Assembly (NCBI GenBank): GCA_014860575.1
Contig: JACZJK010000026.1
Coordinates: 1 to 64,000 of the forward strand
Length of the DNA: 64,000 nucleotides
Direction of reading: 5' to 3'
Source: Bacteroidales bacterium
GTDB lineage: Bacteria > Bacteroidota > Bacteroidia > Bacteroidales > JAAYJT01
Shown: one piece after another, positions 62,923-64,000 of the stretch
Position numbering within the stretch: position 1 is the stretch's first letter
How the letters are laid out: the number at the start of each line of letters is the position of its first letter
Program-made: the position numbers and the translations under genes
Notes under the pieces: generated by a model
Database searches by the model: none
What the model saw: only the letters and a program-made list of their open reading frames with translations
What the model was told of the DNA's origin: nothing

Positions 62923-64000
62923 TTATTGTTCTGATTTTGGTAAATAATGCAAAACCACCCGGTTATCGTTGTTCAGATATTTATTGGCCACCTGCAGAAT
63001 ATCGTCCATGCTTACCTGCATATAACGGTCAATCTCTGTGTTGATCAGGCCTGCATCGCCGTAAAAGATATGATACTCCGCCAGGTTATCGGCGATTGTT
63101 GACATGCGGGCGTTGGCAGTTACAAAACTTGTTTCAGCCATGTTGCGCGATTTCTGGAACTCGCGTTCGCTCATGCCTTCTTTCTTAAAAAGCTCTATCT
63201 GCTCATCAATGGCAGCTTCAAGCTCCATTGGATCAATACCCATGTTGGCGATCCCAAAAACAATAAACAATCCCGGATCAGCCAATGGAAAAGGAAATGA
63301 GAATACAGCAAGGCCTTTCTGCTGATCATCAACAATGGCTTTGTGCATGCGTGAACTCTGACCCGATGATAGGATATTGGTCAGCATTTCAAGCGCGTAA
63401 CTGTCGGGATGGCCTTTTTGCGGGATGCGGTATGCCTGGATTACTGCCGGCAGTTGTATGTTGTCGTAAACAACATCCCTCACTTCGCCACCCAATTCAG
63501 GTTCATTAATATCCGGACGATACATTGATTTCTTACCTGAGGGTATTTCAGAAAAATACTTTTCAACCAATTCCTTGGTCACTGAAATGTCAATATCACC
63601 TGCAATGGCCAGCACTGCATTATTGGGCACATAATATGTCCGGTGAAAATCCTGGAACTCTTCCAGCTTCGCCTCGTCAATATATTGTACTGAACCGATA
63701 GGGGTCCAGTTGTAAGGATGCTTTGTAAAAGCACGCCTGAATATTTCTTCAAATATTGAACCGTAAGGTTGATTGTCATAACGTTGGCTGCGTTCTTCTT
63801 TTACCACGCTGCGCTGGGTTTCAACACCCAAGGAATCAATCACCAGGTGCAACATCCTTTCGGCTTCCATCCACAAACCAAGTTCAAGCTGGTTTGATGG
63901 CAGCAATTCGTAATAATGTGTTTTGTCCTGCGACGTGTAAGCGTTCACCTGCCCTCCGGCATCCTGAACGATTTTAAAATATTCTCCCCTTTCGATGTTT
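62923..64000 (-). CDS. M16 family zinc peptidase (5' end outside the window)
   Basis: The C-terminal 358 codons of an insulinase-type peptidase; the reading frame stays open to the window edge (upstream residues include GEYFKIVQDAGGQVNAYTSQD). Visible are the M16 markers NAYTSQDKTHYYE, LELGLWMEAERM and VVKEERSQRYDN with the third zinc-ligand Glu; the HxxEH motif would lie beyond 64000. It ends 15 bp before the catalytically dead M16 gene, giving an active plus inactive pair, cotranscribed. Confidence 0.9.
   Translation of the reverse strand, partial: NIERGEYFKIVQDAGGQVNAYTSQDKTHYYELLPSNQLELGLWMEAERMLHLVIDSLGVETQRSVVKEERSQRYDNQPYGSIFEEIFRRAFTKHPYNWTPIGSVQYIDEAKLEEFQDFHRTYYVPNNAVLAIAGDIDISVTKELVEKYFSEIPSGKKSMYRPDINEPELGGEVRDVVYDNIQLPAVIQAYRIPQKGHPDSYALEMLTNILSSGQSSRMHKAIVDDQQKGLAVFSFPFPLADPGLFIVFGIANMGIDPMELEAAIDEQIELFKKEGMSEREFQKSRNMAETSFVTANARMSTIADNLAEYHIFYGDAGLINTEIDRYMQVSMDDILQVANKYLNNDNRVVLHYLPKSEQ

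Overview
The window looks like chromosome of a Bacteroidota bacterium, probably near Bacteroidales/Marinilabiliales. Reasons: many promoters fit the Bacteroidota -33 TTTG / -7 TAnnTTTG pattern; three genes carry type IX secretion (T9SS) C-terminal sorting domains and a porT-like gene is present; gene sets such as ddl-PASTA-rluD, ubiE-porT, Na+-NQR with apbE, a DUF5103 protein and a TIGR02757 protein are typical of the phylum. A complete Na+-NQR, a menaquinone methyltransferase and a 2-oxoacid:ferredoxin oxidoreductase suggest a menaquinone-based, largely anaerobic or microaerobic, sodium-using energy metabolism. hldD and the hldE kinase domain indicate heptose-containing LPS. No phage, IS element, CRISPR array or rRNA operon was seen.

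Layout. 0-13 kb: rdgB, ddl, PASTA protein, T9SS protein, rluD, secreted trypsin-like protease, hldD, MerR regulator, M23 peptidase, alaS. 13-16.7 kb: a regulatory island with a CarH/LitR-like MerR-B12 regulator, an ECF sigma factor and an EamA transporter; 11-bp direct repeats lie in the promoter regions of the sigma factor and the transporter. 16.9-25.3 kb: aminotransferase, hldE kinase, ubiE, porT, tRNA-Glu, rpsT, radC, wecB, rpsF-rpsR-rplI and a SpoU methyltransferase. 25.4-35.7 kb: a protein that appears to combine alpha-CTD-like, sigma-region-4-like and delta-like winged-helix modules, then a small NqrM-like protein, DUF5103, nqrABCDEF and apbE. 36-45.3 kb: ABC permease, upp, acetyltransferase plus polysaccharide deacetylase pair, mscS, dnaX, plsC, glutathione peroxidase, TIGR02757. 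45.4-48.1 kb: four-subunit 2-oxoacid:ferredoxin oxidoreductase. 48.1-48.8 kb: palindrome-rich non-coding stretch. 48.8-64 kb: aminotransferase, symporter-outer membrane protein pair, Pif1-HRDC-HTH helicase, FG-GAP T9SS protein, GNAT-nitrilase fusion, pirin and a pair of M16 proteins, the last cut by the window edge.

The main candidate for an undescribed system is the 13.1-16.1 kb island. The MerR-B12 protein keeps the W-x9-EH signature and the lower-ligand histidine of adenosylcobalamin photoreceptors, yet no carotenoid or photolyase gene is present in the window. Known CarH proteins bind tandem 11-bp direct repeats, and 11-bp repeats with an ACA core sit at the sigma promoter (2 units) and across the EamA promoter (8 units). 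The second candidate is the chimeric RNA polymerase-module protein at 25.4 kb. Several intergenic regions hold a dispersed family of phrase-like low-complexity repeats.
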